A DNA stretch of 64,000 nt from NCBI RefSeq assembly GCF_031450785.1, contig NZ_JARTWB010000002.1:1674001-1738000 (forward strand). Direction: 5' to 3'. Source of the stretch: Caballeronia sp. LZ062. Its GTDB lineage: Bacteria > Pseudomonadota > Gammaproteobacteria > Burkholderiales > Burkholderiaceae. Position numbers and translations under genes: made by a program. The stretch's first letter is position 1, and each line of letters opens with the position of its first letter. The notes beneath the pieces were generated by a model. The model saw only the letters and a list, made by a program, of their open reading frames with translations. It searched no databases and was not told where the DNA came from. This document shows, piece after piece, positions 17,918-26,266 of this stretch.

Positions 17918-18205
17918 ATGCACATCACGTTTTCCGACGATCCCCCCGTCTTCAACGGCGACGATCTGGCGATCCACTTCACCGCGCTCGTCGATGGCGA
18001 AGCGGTCGTCTGCTCCATCAGCGCGGAGGCGCTCGAAGACCATTTCGGCGCCAAGTCGCCTCGCGAAGAAGACCTGCTGCCCGCGTTCGAAAGCGGCGCG
18101 GCGCGCATTCGCGCCGTGTGCGCGGAGGCGCTCGACGACAACGGCGGACAGTCGGTCGTGCTGCGCAGCGGGCTTTTCCGCGTCGCGGGCATGGAACCGG
18201 AATGA
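17918..18205 (+). CDS. DUF1488-family protein
   Basis: A 95-residue protein matching DUF1488: FSDDPPVFNGDDLAIHFTA, then EALEDHFGA and SGLFRVAGMEPE. The frame opens at 17831, overlapping the previous stop, but ATG 17918 with GAGGA upstream gives the normal family length. Function unknown. It is probably part of a run with the DUF4142 and glycine-zipper genes. Confidence 0.75.
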   Translation: MHITFSDDPPVFNGDDLAIHFTALVDGEAVVCSISAEALEDHFGAKSPREEDLLPAFESGAARIRAVCAEALDDNGGQSVVLRSGLFRVAGMEPE

Positions 18206-18279
18206 CTCCGTTTGCGTCCCTCAACGGCTTCGCGCTCTGCGAGCCGCATCCGACCAACCGACACTAAAAAGGAGGAAAC

Positions 18280-18855
18280 ATGTCCCTGATCATCGCGGGC
18301 CGGTTCCAGACTTTTCCTGCCGCCGAAACGGCCGCCCAGCGGCTCTTCGCGAACGGCTTCGTTGAAGAGGACGTGACGCTCTTCTTCGTCACCCCGAGCG
18401 GACAGCACGCGCGCTTCCCGATAGGCGGCGACGTGCACACGGACAAAGGCGCGGGCGCCGCGCCGAAGGGCGCCGGCAAGGGCGTGACCATCGGCGCGGT
18501 CATCGGCGCGATCATCGGCGCGGCGATCTTCGCGGTCTTCAAGGCGCCGCTGCTCGTATCGGTCGTCGCCGCCGGCGTCGGCGCGTATATCGGCTCGCTC
18601 GCGGGCGCCATGTCGCATACGAAGAAGAAGCCCGGTTCGACCGAGCAGGCCGAGGAGCCGACGCGCCACTCCGGCGTGCTGGTCGCCGTGCACGTGTCGC
18701 CGGAGACGTACGACCGCGCCGCGTCGATTCTCCGCGAAGCCGGCGGCCTCGATATCGAACGCGCGTCGGGCCGCTGGAAGCAAGGCCGCTGGAGCGACTT
18801 CGATCCGCTCAAGCCGCCGCAACCGGTGGATCAGTACGCGCGGCCTCGCGCCTAG
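18280..18855 (+). CDS. glycine-zipper membrane protein (191 aa)
   Basis: A 191-residue protein. An N-terminal alpha/beta domain (IIAGRFQTFPAAETAAQRLF, NGFVEEDVTLFFV) recalls general-stress-protein 17M-like folds. A glycine-zipper double membrane segment follows at about 68-112 (TIGAVIGAIIGAAIFAVF, VVAAGVGAYIGSLAG), then a second alpha/beta half (GVLVAVHVSPETYDRAASIL). A strong AAGGAGG precedes the ATG. Function unknown; it may sense or buffer envelope stress. Confidence 0.75.
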   Translation: MSLIIAGRFQTFPAAETAAQRLFANGFVEEDVTLFFVTPSGQHARFPIGGDVHTDKGAGAAPKGAGKGVTIGAVIGAIIGAAIFAVFKAPLLVSVVAAGVGAYIGSLAGAMSHTKKKPGSTEQAEEPTRHSGVLVAVHVSPETYDRAASILREAGGLDIERASGRWKQGRWSDFDPLKPPQPVDQYARPRA

Positions 18856-18886
18856 CTAGCGTCGCGGTCGAAGAGCAGAAGACACA

Positions 18887-18914
18887 GCGCCCGGTTCTCG
18901 CCGGGCGCTTTTTC
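18887..18914 (+). terminator. rho-independent terminator after glycine-zipper gene
   Basis: GCGCCCGG (18887-18894) pairs with CCGGGCGC (18901-18908) around TTCTCG, followed by TTTTT. Confidence 0.85.
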
Positions 18915-18917
18915 GTT

Positions 18918-19523
18918 CTACCGAGCGACGCGCGGCTTCAAACCCACGGCCGCGCGATGCGCACCGCCGGCGCGTGCGCGCGCACGTCGCAATCGGCGGG
19001 ACGCAGACGCGCTCGCGGCGAACCGTGCGCGCACGGCTCGCACAGAGCCGTGACGGGCGCGAGGACGGTCGCGGAACGGACGACGCTCCGTTCGCGCACG
19101 TGCAGCGTGATCGCCGATGCCACGATTGCAACGAATACGAGAAGCTCGCGATACGCGAGCGCGCGGGACGGTTTCATCGATTCTCCTGGTGCCTTGTCGT
19201 TGCGCGGCTTCGTTGGCCGTGCTTAGGACGAATGCCGCAAGCAGAGCAAGGCCTGTGCCGATGTGCCGCGCCGCGGTTGCCGTCAAGTCGAGCACCGGAC
19301 GGCGCGCAGTGGCATCGTAGATATCGATCTGCAACGCGACGATGGTCCCGTGAATCGCGCGCTCGATGACGGAGAGGCGCGCGTCGTCGTAAGACAGTTC
19401 GAACATCGCGCGCGCAGCGATGACGACACCGGGATTTAGTTCGACCGCTTCGACCTTCGCGCGCTTCAGATACCGATGACAGAACCCGTCCGGGCACGCC
19501 GCGTGCAATAGGGATTGCGGCAA
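18918..19523 (-). CDS. uncertain open frame, possibly a frameshifted gene
   Basis: The reverse frame from 19523 looks coding at first (VVIAARAMFELSYDDARL, IVALQIDIYD, then a hydrophobic GTGLALLAAFVLS). After about residue 110 it becomes Arg-rich and unlike a protein, where it overlaps the 79-residue frame at 18938-19177 that has its own ribosome site. Either the first part is a real small gene with a frameshift near 19177, or the frame is spurious. No family recognised. Confidence 0.25.
   Translation of the reverse strand: MPQSLLHAACPDGFCHRYLKRAKVEAVELNPGVVIAARAMFELSYDDARLSVIERAIHGTIVALQIDIYDATARRPVLDLTATAARHIGTGLALLAAFVLSTANEAAQRQGTRRIDETVPRARVSRASRIRCNRGIGDHAARARTERRPFRDRPRARHGSVRAVRARFAASASASRRLRRARARAGGAHRAAVGLKPRVAR
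18938..19177 (-). CDS. small protein with N-terminal hydrophobic helix (79 aa)
   Basis: From ATG 19177 (GGAGA 5 nt upstream) the frame gives MKPSRALAYRELLVFVAIVA, a membrane anchor or uncleaved signal, then a Cys-containing tail (LCEPCAHGS, ADCDVRA). GC-biased third positions support coding. Function unknown. It overlaps the poor C-terminal half of the longer frame at 18918-19523. Confidence 0.4.
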   Translation of the reverse strand: MKPSRALAYRELLVFVAIVASAITLHVRERSVVRSATVLAPVTALCEPCAHGSPRARLRPADCDVRAHAPAVRIARPWV

Positions 19524-19531
19524 GCGCGTCC

Positions 19532-19543
19532 CCCGATATCGGG
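19532..19543. repeat. perfect 12-bp palindrome upstream of the PA2169-type gene
   Basis: CCCGATATCGGG is a self-complementary 12-mer 36 bp upstream of the ATG at 19580. It could be an operator, but no regulator is adjacent. Confidence 0.3.
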
Positions 19544-19579
19544 ACCGCGCTTTGGCAACTTCACTAAAAGGAGGTGTAT

Positions 19580-20032
19580 ATGAGCACGAACGTCGTATCG
19601 GTACTGAACGATCTCGTCGAAACGTCGAAGGATGGCGAGAAGGGTTTCCTCAAGGCTGCCGAAGACACGCGTGACCCGAGCCTCAAGCTGTTGTTCCAGA
19701 ACCGCGCGGAAGCGTGCGCGCAAGGCGCGATCGAACTGCAGAATCTCGTGCAGCGTCTGGGCGGCAAGCCGGAAACCGGCGGCTCGATCTCCGGCGCGCT
19801 GCATCGCGGCTGGGTGGACGTGAAGTCCGCTGTGACGAACCAGACCGATCACGCGATTTTGGCCGAATGCGAGCGCGGTGAAGACGCTGCTAAGAAGAAC
19901 TATCGCCAGGCGCTCGACAAGGATCTGCCGGCCGATATCCGCGCCGTGGTGGAACGCCAGTATCAGGGCGTGATCGAAAATCACGATCGCATCCGCGATC
20001 TGCGCGATCAATACGCGGCCGCGAAGTCCTAA
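19580..20032 (+). CDS. PA2169/DUF2383-family four-helix protein
   Basis: A 150-residue ferritin-like four-helix protein (VSVLNDLVETSKDGEKGF, FQNRAEACAQGAIELQNLVQ, GWVDVKSAVT, CERGEDAAKKNYRQAL). This matches the PA2169 family with DUF2383, whose members are induced by stress but have no known activity. AAAAGGAGG is 6 nt upstream of ATG 19580; a GTG six bases earlier is less likely. It is followed by two hairpins ending the transcript. Confidence 0.85.
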   Translation: MSTNVVSVLNDLVETSKDGEKGFLKAAEDTRDPSLKLLFQNRAEACAQGAIELQNLVQRLGGKPETGGSISGALHRGWVDVKSAVTNQTDHAILAECERGEDAAKKNYRQALDKDLPADIRAVVERQYQGVIENHDRIRDLRDQYAAAKS

Positions 20033-20053
20033 AGCGCGAATCGCTGTCATAAG

Positions 20054-20110
20054 CCATCGCCGCTTTCATGCGGCGATGGAAAACAAAACGGCCACTCGCG
20101 TGGCCGTTTT
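20054..20110. terminator. double hairpin terminator
   Basis: CCATCGCCGC/GCGGCGATGG (20054-20079) is followed by AAAACGGCCAC-TCGC-GTGGCCGTTTT (20085-20110). The second is symmetrical and can serve the convergent gene at 20133-20360 too. Confidence 0.9.
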
Positions 20111-20132
20111 GTCGAGCGCGAACCGCTGCGGA

Positions 20133-20360
20133 TTAGTGCGGCTGGCCCTTGTCGTTCGTGCCGAGCGACGAAGCAGCAGCCGCCGCCGATGCGCCCTTCA
20201 GCTTGTGGCTCTTGTTCTGCTGATGCAGATACGTGCCTTTCTTGCCGTGCGTGCTGGATGCCGCGTCCGTCGTCGCGGCGCTGTCCGATGCCTGCGCGAA
20301 CGCGGCCGTCGAGAATGCGAGCGCCAGTGCGCCGACCAATGCCATCTTCTTCGTCTTCAT
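20133..20360 (-). CDS. small exported protein (75 aa)
   Basis: The signal peptide MKTKKMALVGALALAFSTAAFA is followed by a roughly 53-residue mature part that is Ser/Ala/Thr-rich with a basic, His/Lys-containing core (HGKKGTYLHQQNKSHKLKG). Low complexity suggests a disordered periplasmic protein. GGAG lies 6 nt before ATG 20360. No family assigned. Confidence 0.65.
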   Translation of the reverse strand: MKTKKMALVGALALAFSTAAFAQASDSAATTDAASSTHGKKGTYLHQQNKSHKLKGASAAAAASSLGTNDKGQPH

Positions 20361-20646
20361 CAAGAGCTCCTTTTGCCGGGGCCTTCGAGCGCCGCAGTAC
20401 GACGCTTCATGGCCGCCTCTAGTGACGCCTGAACGGACGTCCTGTTTTTAGGGTGTCAACGATGCTGCGAGGTGATGCATCTTCTGCTTCGAGCCGCAAG
20501 GCATGATCGCTCATGCGCGAACCCGCGCCCGGAACCCGATGCATGACCGCTTTCGGTCACGTATCGGACTCCTGCGCGGGTCCGGTTGCTCGCGCCCTGA
20601 CCCGCCGAGGCAGGCCGGGCATACGAACTATGCCATCACTTTCGTG

Positions 20647-21009
20647 TTAGTCGGCAGCAATTTTGAGATGGTTCTTCACGGATGCAACACCCGAGACTTC
20701 CTTGACAACCTGCTCGGCATTCGTCTTGTCTTCCGCCGACGGCACGGTGCCGGTCAGCGAGACGACGCCGCCGCGCGTCTTCACGTGGATGTGCGTCGAC
20801 TTGACGTTCTTGGCGCTGAGCAGTTCGGCCTTGACCTTCGTCGTGACGGCGCCGTCATCGACCTTCTTGCCGACCTGATCCATTTTCTGGCCAACGGACG
20901 AATCCGAGCCCGAGGAGGACGACGTCGAGTTGGTCTGAGCGCCTGCGCTGAGCGCGAACATCACGCATGCAATACCACCGGCTGCTTTGAGGAATTGAGT
21001 CGTCTTCAT
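20647..21009 (-). CDS. periplasmic BON-domain protein
   Basis: A 120-residue protein. A signal peptide ends at SAGA-QTNST; a Ser-rich linker leads into one BON domain (GAVTTKVKAELLSAKNVKST, HVKTRGGVVSLTGTVPSAED, VVKEVSGVASVKNHLKI). BON domains bind phospholipid or the outer envelope (OsmY-like). AAGGAG precedes ATG 21009. The long open frame beyond 21009 is not protein-like. Probably osmotic or envelope stress related. Confidence 0.88.
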   Translation of the reverse strand: MKTTQFLKAAGGIACVMFALSAGAQTNSTSSSSGSDSSVGQKMDQVGKKVDDGAVTTKVKAELLSAKNVKSTHIHVKTRGGVVSLTGTVPSAEDKTNAEQVVKEVSGVASVKNHLKIAAD

Positions 21010-21429
21010 GGCAATACTCCTTGTTTTCAGTTTTGGTCTTGCGCCCCCGTCTTGTCCGCGAAGCTCGCGTGACATGGATGAGGCGCCCCGTTTTTGCTGC
21101 TTGTCGGCGCGTTGCCTGACTTCGCGGCCGGCGTCGCCGCGCCGGTCGCCGTCAATGTCACGCAACTTGCGTGCCGGGTCAGGCGAATCGAACTCGCGTT
21201 CGCCAGCGCACGCCGCGTTGTGGGCGGCGCCGGAGGCCCGAGCGAGTGCTCGTGGCAACGCGCGGCGGTGACCGCAAACCGCCGCGAAACGCCCGTCCGC
21301 CAAGCCTGTCCCCGCGCGGTGCTTTTGTCTGAGCCCGTGTAAAAAGTGCGTGAAAGAGGCCTGCCGCACGCATCGTTGGACTGCGTGCCGGAGGAAAAAA
21401 GCTAAGCTCAGCATGACTTTAGCGATCGA
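21010..21429. other. gap between BON gene and rpoN promoter
   Basis: About 420 bp without a credible gene. Frames on both strands are Arg/Ala-rich with no ribosome sites. It carries the upstream region of the BON gene and, at its right end, leads into the sigma-54-type promoter at 21430. Confidence 0.5.
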
Positions 21430-21445
21430 TGGCATGGCTGTTGCT
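21430..21445 (+). promoter_or_regulatory. sigma-54 -24/-12 promoter upstream of rpoN
   Basis: TGGCATGGCTGTTGCT matches the consensus TGGCACG-N4-TTGCW at every position but one, with GG (21431-21432) and GC (21443-21444) separated by exactly 10 nt. A start near 21456 would leave a 43-nt leader before the rpoN ATG at 21499. This suggests rpoN is transcribed by sigma-54 itself. Confidence 0.65.
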
Positions 21446-21498
21446 TAACTGGTCCGCACACACATCGACCCCGTCAAGACATCGAGGATTAGCAAGCA

Positions 21499-22986
21499 AT
21501 GCCGCCTTCACTCGAACTCCGCACCAAGCAAAGCCTCGCGCTTACGCCGCGCCTTCAGCAATCCGTTCGACTGCTGCAGCTTTCGTCGCTCGAATTTCAG
21601 CAGGAGCTGCGTAACGCGCTCGATACGAACCCCTTCCTCGAATACGACGAGTCGCAAACAGAAGACAACGCGCTCGGCGCGGACAACGGCAACTCGATGA
21701 GCGATACCGCGCTCTCGCCCGCCGCCGACAGCCCCGCCGAAGCGCCGCTCGCCTCGGAAAGCAGCATGGACGGTGATTCCGGCGCGGATAGCGGTTCGCG
21801 CGACGACTCCATCAGCGAGTTCTCGTCCGACCCGTTCGGGCGCAGTGCGTCGCGCAACAACGGCGACGGCGAAGGCTCCGATCCCGCCGACTGGGTCCGC
21901 ATCGAACCGTCGCTGCACGAAACGCTGCACGACGCACTGCGTCTCTATCAGCTCAACGAACGCGACCGCGCGGTCGCGCAGCTCATCATCGAGGCGCTCG
22001 ACGACGACGGCTATCTCCGTCAGGAACTGAGCGAACTGGCCGACGTCGTCGATATCGAGCCGGCCATCAACGAAGACGAACTCAACATCGCGCTCAAGCT
22101 CGTGCAGTCGCTCGACAAGCCGGGCGTGGGCGCGCGCAATCTGTCCGAATGCCTCACGCTGCAACTCGACGCGATGCCCGAAGGCACGCCGGGCCGCAAT
22201 GTCGCACGCGAAATCGTCGCGCATCATCTGGAACGGCTCGCGCGCCGCGAGCAGGCGGAGTTGCAGAAGAAGATCGGCTGCAGCGCCGAGGAACTGCGCA
22301 TCGCGTGCGCACTCGTGCGCCGTCTCGATCCGAAGCCCGGCGAGAACTACGGCCAGAGCGAAGACAACTACGTGGTGCCGGACGTGATCGTGCGTCAGGT
22401 CAAGAAGCAGTGGGTCGTGACGATCAATCCGGCGGTGCTGCCGCGTGCGCGCATTCACCGTATGTACGCGGAACTCTTTGCGCAGTCGGCCGGCGCGAGC
22501 CGTTCGCCGCTCGCGCAGCAGTTGCAGGAAGCGCGCTGGCTGATCCGCAATGCGCAGCAGCGTTTCACGACGATTCAGCGCGTGGCCGAGTGCATCGTCT
22601 CGCATCAGAAGGCGTTCTTCGACTACGGCGAGATCGCGCTCAAGCCGCTCGTCCTGCGCGATGTCGCCGACGAACTGGGTCTGCACGAATCGACCATCTC
22701 GCGCGCAACGGGCAACAAGTACATGTCGACGCCGCGCGGCATCTTCGAGTTCAAGCACTTCTTCCCGCGCGAACTCAGCACGGAAAGCGGCGGCACGTGC
22801 TCGGCCGCAGCCGTTCGCGCGCTCCTGAAGGAGATGATCGCGAAGGAAAACTCGCGCGATCCGCTCTCGGACGTGAGTCTTGCGAAGATGCTCGCGGATC
22901 AGGGCGTGATCGTCGCGCGCCGCACGGTGGCGAAGTATCGGCATCTGATGAAGGTGCCGCCTGCGGAACTGCGCAGGCAGGCTTGA
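21499..22986 (+). CDS. rpoN: RNA polymerase sigma-54 factor
   Basis: A 495-residue sigma-54. Region I is Gln/Leu-rich (LELRTKQSLALTPRLQQSVR) and contacts activators. Residues about 50-125 are an acidic linker, then the core-binding domain, a helix-turn-helix (LVLRDVADELGLHESTISRA) and the RpoN box ARRTVAKYR near residue 473. It stands alone, without lptB, hpf or ptsN, so it may be the second rpoN paralogue seen in many Burkholderia. Two sigma-54 activators lie 4-9 kb downstream. The start follows the normal family N-terminus. Confidence 0.95.
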   Translation: MPPSLELRTKQSLALTPRLQQSVRLLQLSSLEFQQELRNALDTNPFLEYDESQTEDNALGADNGNSMSDTALSPAADSPAEAPLASESSMDGDSGADSGSRDDSISEFSSDPFGRSASRNNGDGEGSDPADWVRIEPSLHETLHDALRLYQLNERDRAVAQLIIEALDDDGYLRQELSELADVVDIEPAINEDELNIALKLVQSLDKPGVGARNLSECLTLQLDAMPEGTPGRNVAREIVAHHLERLARREQAELQKKIGCSAEELRIACALVRRLDPKPGENYGQSEDNYVVPDVIVRQVKKQWVVTINPAVLPRARIHRMYAELFAQSAGASRSPLAQQLQEARWLIRNAQQRFTTIQRVAECIVSHQKAFFDYGEIALKPLVLRDVADELGLHESTISRATGNKYMSTPRGIFEFKHFFPRELSTESGGTCSAAAVRALLKEMIAKENSRDPLSDVSLAKMLADQGVIVARRTVAKYRHLMKVPPAELRRQA

Positions 22987-23064
22987 CAGTTTCCGCGCTC
23001 CCTGCACTCAGCGAAGACCCGGTCAAGCGAATCGCAGAGCAGCACAGCAGGAAGCGCCATGTCG

Positions 23065-23092
23065 GGCCGCCCTATCGGGCGGCCTTTTTTTT
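23065..23092 (+). terminator. rho-independent terminator after rpoN
   Basis: GGCCGCCC-TATC-GGGCGGCC (23065-23084) is followed by eight T. The convergent BrkB-like gene ends at 23095, right beside it. Confidence 0.9.
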
Positions 23093-23094
23093 CG

Positions 23095-23994
23095 TCAGCG
23101 CCAGCCGGACTCGCGATGCGTGCGCTTGCGCGCCGCCGTCGCGGAAAGCTCCGCGCCCAGCAGAAAGACCGCTGCCGAGTAGTAGAGCCACAAAAGGATG
23201 ACGGCGAGCGATCCCGCCGCGCCGAACATGTTCGCCGTGCCCGCATGTTGAACGTAAAGCGCGAAGAGCCGCTTGCCGCCCTCGAACAGAAGCGCGGCGG
23301 CGGCAGCGCCGAGGGCGGCGTCGCGCCAGCGCATGCGCGTCGTCGGCAGAAACTTGAGCAGAACGGAGAACGCGAGCATCAGCATCGCGAGCGAAATGGC
23401 GTGGCGCGTGAGGCTCGATAGCACGACGAACGGATTCCCGTCGCCGAGCGCCCAGTGACCGAGCACTTCGACGAGGGCGTCCAGAAGAAGCAGCGCGACG
23501 ACGAGCAGCCCCGCGCCGACCACCAGCGCGAACGACATGACCCGCACGCGCAACAGCCCGACGATGCTCTCGCGCGTGCTGACGACAGGCGTCGGCCAGA
23601 TCACGTTGAGCGCGCTGTGCAGCGACGAAAAAGTGGCGGACGCGCCCAGCAGCACGCCTACGATGGACAGCACGGCGGTGCTGCGCGCCATGTCGGCGTG
23701 CCACGCGTTCGCGACGATCGCTTCGAGCGTATGCGCCGCGTCCGCGCCGACGATGCCGCTGATCTCATCGAATAGTCGCCCCTGCACGGCGTCGGCGCCG
23801 AAGAAGATGCTCGCCACCGCGATCACGATGACGAGCGTCGGCGCGAGCGAAAACGCCGCAAAAAACGAGATCGCCGCCGAGAACATCAGGCAGTGGTCCT
23901 GAATCCACTGCGCGACGGGATCGGCGACCCACGAGAACCAGCCGAAGCGCTTGGTGCGGCCTTCGGCGAGGTGGGTCGTCTGATCGTGATTCAT
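23095..23994 (-). CDS. YihY/BrkB-family inner membrane protein
   Basis: A 299-residue membrane protein with about six hydrophobic helices and the family pattern (HCLMFSAAISFFAAFSLAPT, LLWLYYSAAVFLLGAELS near the end). It was once annotated as RNase BN, which is now known to be a different protein. Function is uncertain, with transport or envelope integrity proposed. ATG 23994 is chosen over a TTG two codons upstream; the ribosome site is weak. Confidence 0.88.
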   Translation of the reverse strand: MNHDQTTHLAEGRTKRFGWFSWVADPVAQWIQDHCLMFSAAISFFAAFSLAPTLVIVIAVASIFFGADAVQGRLFDEISGIVGADAAHTLEAIVANAWHADMARSTAVLSIVGVLLGASATFSSLHSALNVIWPTPVVSTRESIVGLLRVRVMSFALVVGAGLLVVALLLLDALVEVLGHWALGDGNPFVVLSSLTRHAISLAMLMLAFSVLLKFLPTTRMRWRDAALGAAAAALLFEGGKRLFALYVQHAGTANMFGAAGSLAVILLWLYYSAAVFLLGAELSATAARKRTHRESGWR

Positions 23995-24067
23995 CGGCAA
24001 GTGGCGGGCGCGAGCGTGCCTTCGGTGGTCCAGCCGCCGATGTTAGCGTCCCTCGCGCGACGCGTGC

Positions 24068-24101
24068 AAAAAAGGCGCGCACGGAAACATCCGCACGCGC
24101 C
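24068..24101 (-). terminator. terminator after the acidic-protein gene
   Basis: On the reverse strand GGCGCGTGCGGA pairs with TCCGTGCGCGCC, with a two-base internal mismatch, then TTTTTT. It lies 30 bp past the stop at 24131. Confidence 0.75.
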
Positions 24102-24130
24102 CTTGTCCTGCGGCCGGTCAGCCGGAACCG

Positions 24131-24493
24131 TCAGGGACGTTCGTCGTCCGCGTCCGGATCGACGGCTTCGTCGTCGGCCATGTCGCTGATCTCGGTTTCG
24201 TCCTCTACGCCGTCGGGCATGATGTCGGCGTTAGCGAAGAGGTTGTTGTCGCCGTCGGCCGACGCGTCTTCGCCGGTGCCGGACCGGTCGCTGTCGCTGT
24301 CGAGCTGCGCATCCGACAGGCCGAGCGCGTGGGCGTCGAGTTCGTCTTCGATATCGCCCGGACGGCGCATCTCGCCCTGCACGTCAGAGCCGGAGTCCGA
24401 AGAATCGCTCGGGCCGAGCGCGCCCGTGCCGTGTCCCTTGCCCCATTCCGTGCCGCCCTCTTCCGGCGGATTCAGTGTGCTTCCAGTCATCAT
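24131..24493 (-). CDS. highly acidic disordered protein (120 aa)
   Basis: A 120-residue protein very rich in Asp, Glu, Gly and Ser (DIEDELDAHALGLSDAQLDS, DGVEDETEISDMADDEA). It is predicted to be disordered by composition, with no signal or membrane segment. GGAG precedes tandem ATGs at 24493 and 24490. It follows otsA on the same strand but is separated by a terminator. Such acidic, hydrophilic proteins may protect against desiccation or osmotic stress; that is inference. Confidence 0.65.
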   Translation of the reverse strand: MMTGSTLNPPEEGGTEWGKGHGTGALGPSDSSDSGSDVQGEMRRPGDIEDELDAHALGLSDAQLDSDSDRSGTGEDASADGDNNLFANADIMPDGVEDETEISDMADDEAVDPDADDERP

Positions 24494-24559
24494 CGATCTC
24501 CTTCGAATGTGTCGCAGAAGGATTCGCAAGGACCGTTCCGCGCCTGGCACCGCCCAATG

Positions 24560-24591
24560 AAAAGCCCCGCGCTTCTCGCGAAGCGCGGGGC
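24560..24591 (-). terminator. rho-independent terminator after otsA
   Basis: GCCCCGCGCTTC (24564-24575) and GAAGCGCGGGGC (24580-24591) form a perfect 12-bp stem. On the reverse strand a TTTT tract follows. Confidence 0.9.
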
Positions 24592-24615
24592 CGAAGCGAT
24601 TCGATCGCCGAAGGA

Positions 24616-26064
24616 TTACGCCCGAGCGGGGCGTTTGGCCTCGGATGCGCCCTGCTTCACCGTCTTGACCGTTTTGGCCGTGACCGACGTCGCAGTCGCG
24701 ACGCTGCGCAGATCGGAGAGAAAGGAATCGCGCCAGACGGAGAGGTTGTTCTTGCGCAGCGGCACCATCATGTCGGCGTGGCGCGCCTGGCGTTCGGCGA
24801 GCGGCATCGAGAGCGCGCGCTCCAGCGCCTCGGACATCTGCGAGAGATCGAACGGATTGACGACGAGCGCGCCCGGCAGCTGATCCGCGGCGCCCGCGAA
24901 TTGCGAGAGCACGAGCGCGCCTGGATCTTCCGGGTCCTGCGATGCGACGTACTCCTTCGCGACCAGATTCATGCCGTCGCGCAACGGCGTCACATAGCCG
25001 ACCTGCGACAGTCGGAAGAGCGCCATCAGCAGATTGCGCTCGTATTTGCGGTTGAGGTACTGAATGGGCGTCCAGTCGAGCTGCGCGAACCGTCCGTTGA
25101 TGCGTCCCGCCTCGCCTTCCAGATTCTGGCGGATGCGCTGATACGTCTGCACGTCGGCGCGCGTCGGTGGTGCGATCTGCACGAGCGACACGCGGCCGTG
25201 CCAGCCAGGCGCGTTCAGCAGAAGCCGCTCGAACGCCTGAAAACGCTCGACGAGACCTTTCGAATAATCGAGCCGGTCCACGCTCATGATGAGCTTGCGG
25301 CCACGCATGGAGTCGCGCAGGCTCTTGACCTGCTTGCGAGTCGAATACTGCTCGGCGGCCTTCGCAATGGCGTCCGGATAGATGCCGATGGGATACGCGC
25401 CCACTTTCAGCATGCGCCCGAAGGCTTGCAACATGCCGTCGTCGCTGAAATGGCCGCGGCCGCTGCGCTCGATGTAGTCGATGAACGACTGCTTGTCGCT
25501 CTCCGTCTGGAAACCGACGACGTCGTACTGGCACAGCGCCGTCATCAGTTCCTCGTGCGGCGGCACCGTGCGCATGACTTCGGGCACCGGAAACGGAATG
25601 TGCAGGAAAAAGCCGATGGGGTTCGTGACGCCGATCTTGCGTAGCTCCTGCGCGAACGCGAGCAGATGGTAGTCGTGAACCCAGATGATGTCGTCCGGCT
25701 GCAGCAGCGTCTTCAGTTTCGCGGCGAGCGTCGCGTTCACGCGCATGTAGCCCGCGTACTCTTCGCGGTCGAAGCGCGAAAGGTCGTTGCGATAGTGGAA
25801 GGTCGGCCACAGCGTCGCGTTGGAGAAACCGCGGTAGTACTGGTCGTAGTCGCGCCGCGTGAGCCCGACGGTGGCATAGGTCACGTTGCCGTTCTTTTCG
25901 ACGACGGGCGCGGCCGCTTCGCCGACGATCTCGCCGCTCCAGCCGAACCACACGCCACCCGTCTCCTTGAGCGCGTCCAGCACGCCGATCGCGAGCCCGC
26001 CCGCGCTGGGCTTGCCTTCTTGAACCGGCGCGACGCGATTCGATACCACGATCAATCTGCTCAT
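24616..26064 (-). CDS. otsA: trehalose-6-phosphate synthase
   Basis: A 482-residue GT20 enzyme that joins UDP-glucose and glucose-6-phosphate to make trehalose-6-phosphate, a step toward the compatible solute trehalose. Family motifs are clear: SNRV at the start, HDYHLL, HIPFP, DRLDYSKGL and RDGMNLVAKEYVA. An Ala/Lys/Thr-rich tail of about 25 residues follows. The phosphatase otsB is not in this window. No strong ribosome site is seen, but MSRLIVVSNRV is the conserved start. Confidence 0.96.
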   Translation of the reverse strand: MSRLIVVSNRVAPVQEGKPSAGGLAIGVLDALKETGGVWFGWSGEIVGEAAAPVVEKNGNVTYATVGLTRRDYDQYYRGFSNATLWPTFHYRNDLSRFDREEYAGYMRVNATLAAKLKTLLQPDDIIWVHDYHLLAFAQELRKIGVTNPIGFFLHIPFPVPEVMRTVPPHEELMTALCQYDVVGFQTESDKQSFIDYIERSGRGHFSDDGMLQAFGRMLKVGAYPIGIYPDAIAKAAEQYSTRKQVKSLRDSMRGRKLIMSVDRLDYSKGLVERFQAFERLLLNAPGWHGRVSLVQIAPPTRADVQTYQRIRQNLEGEAGRINGRFAQLDWTPIQYLNRKYERNLLMALFRLSQVGYVTPLRDGMNLVAKEYVASQDPEDPGALVLSQFAGAADQLPGALVVNPFDLSQMSEALERALSMPLAERQARHADMMVPLRKNNLSVWRDSFLSDLRSVATATSVTAKTVKTVKQGASEAKRPARA

Positions 26065-26266
26065 TACAGCGTCACTCCATCAGTTGTCGTTGCTGCTCGA
26101 ATTGGCGACGGGAAACATGCAAGTCCTATGCCGATCTGCTTTGGTTTCACTCCCCTAGCGAGTGGAAAATTCGTATCCAGATGTTACCGACGACCGAAAT
26201 CGCGCGGAGATACCGGGCCGCGTAGAAGTTTATGCTCATGGTCGTTGCGCCGGCGATGGCAGCGCT

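Noticed and set aside
20361..20646. Possible small gene between the exported protein and BON genes
   Set aside because: No frame with both a ribosome site and biased codons; it is left as intergenic.
24494..25951. Upstream extension of the acidic-protein frame into otsA
   Set aside because: The extension is Arg-rich and lies in another frame of otsA; the ribosome site at the 24493 ATG marks the real start.
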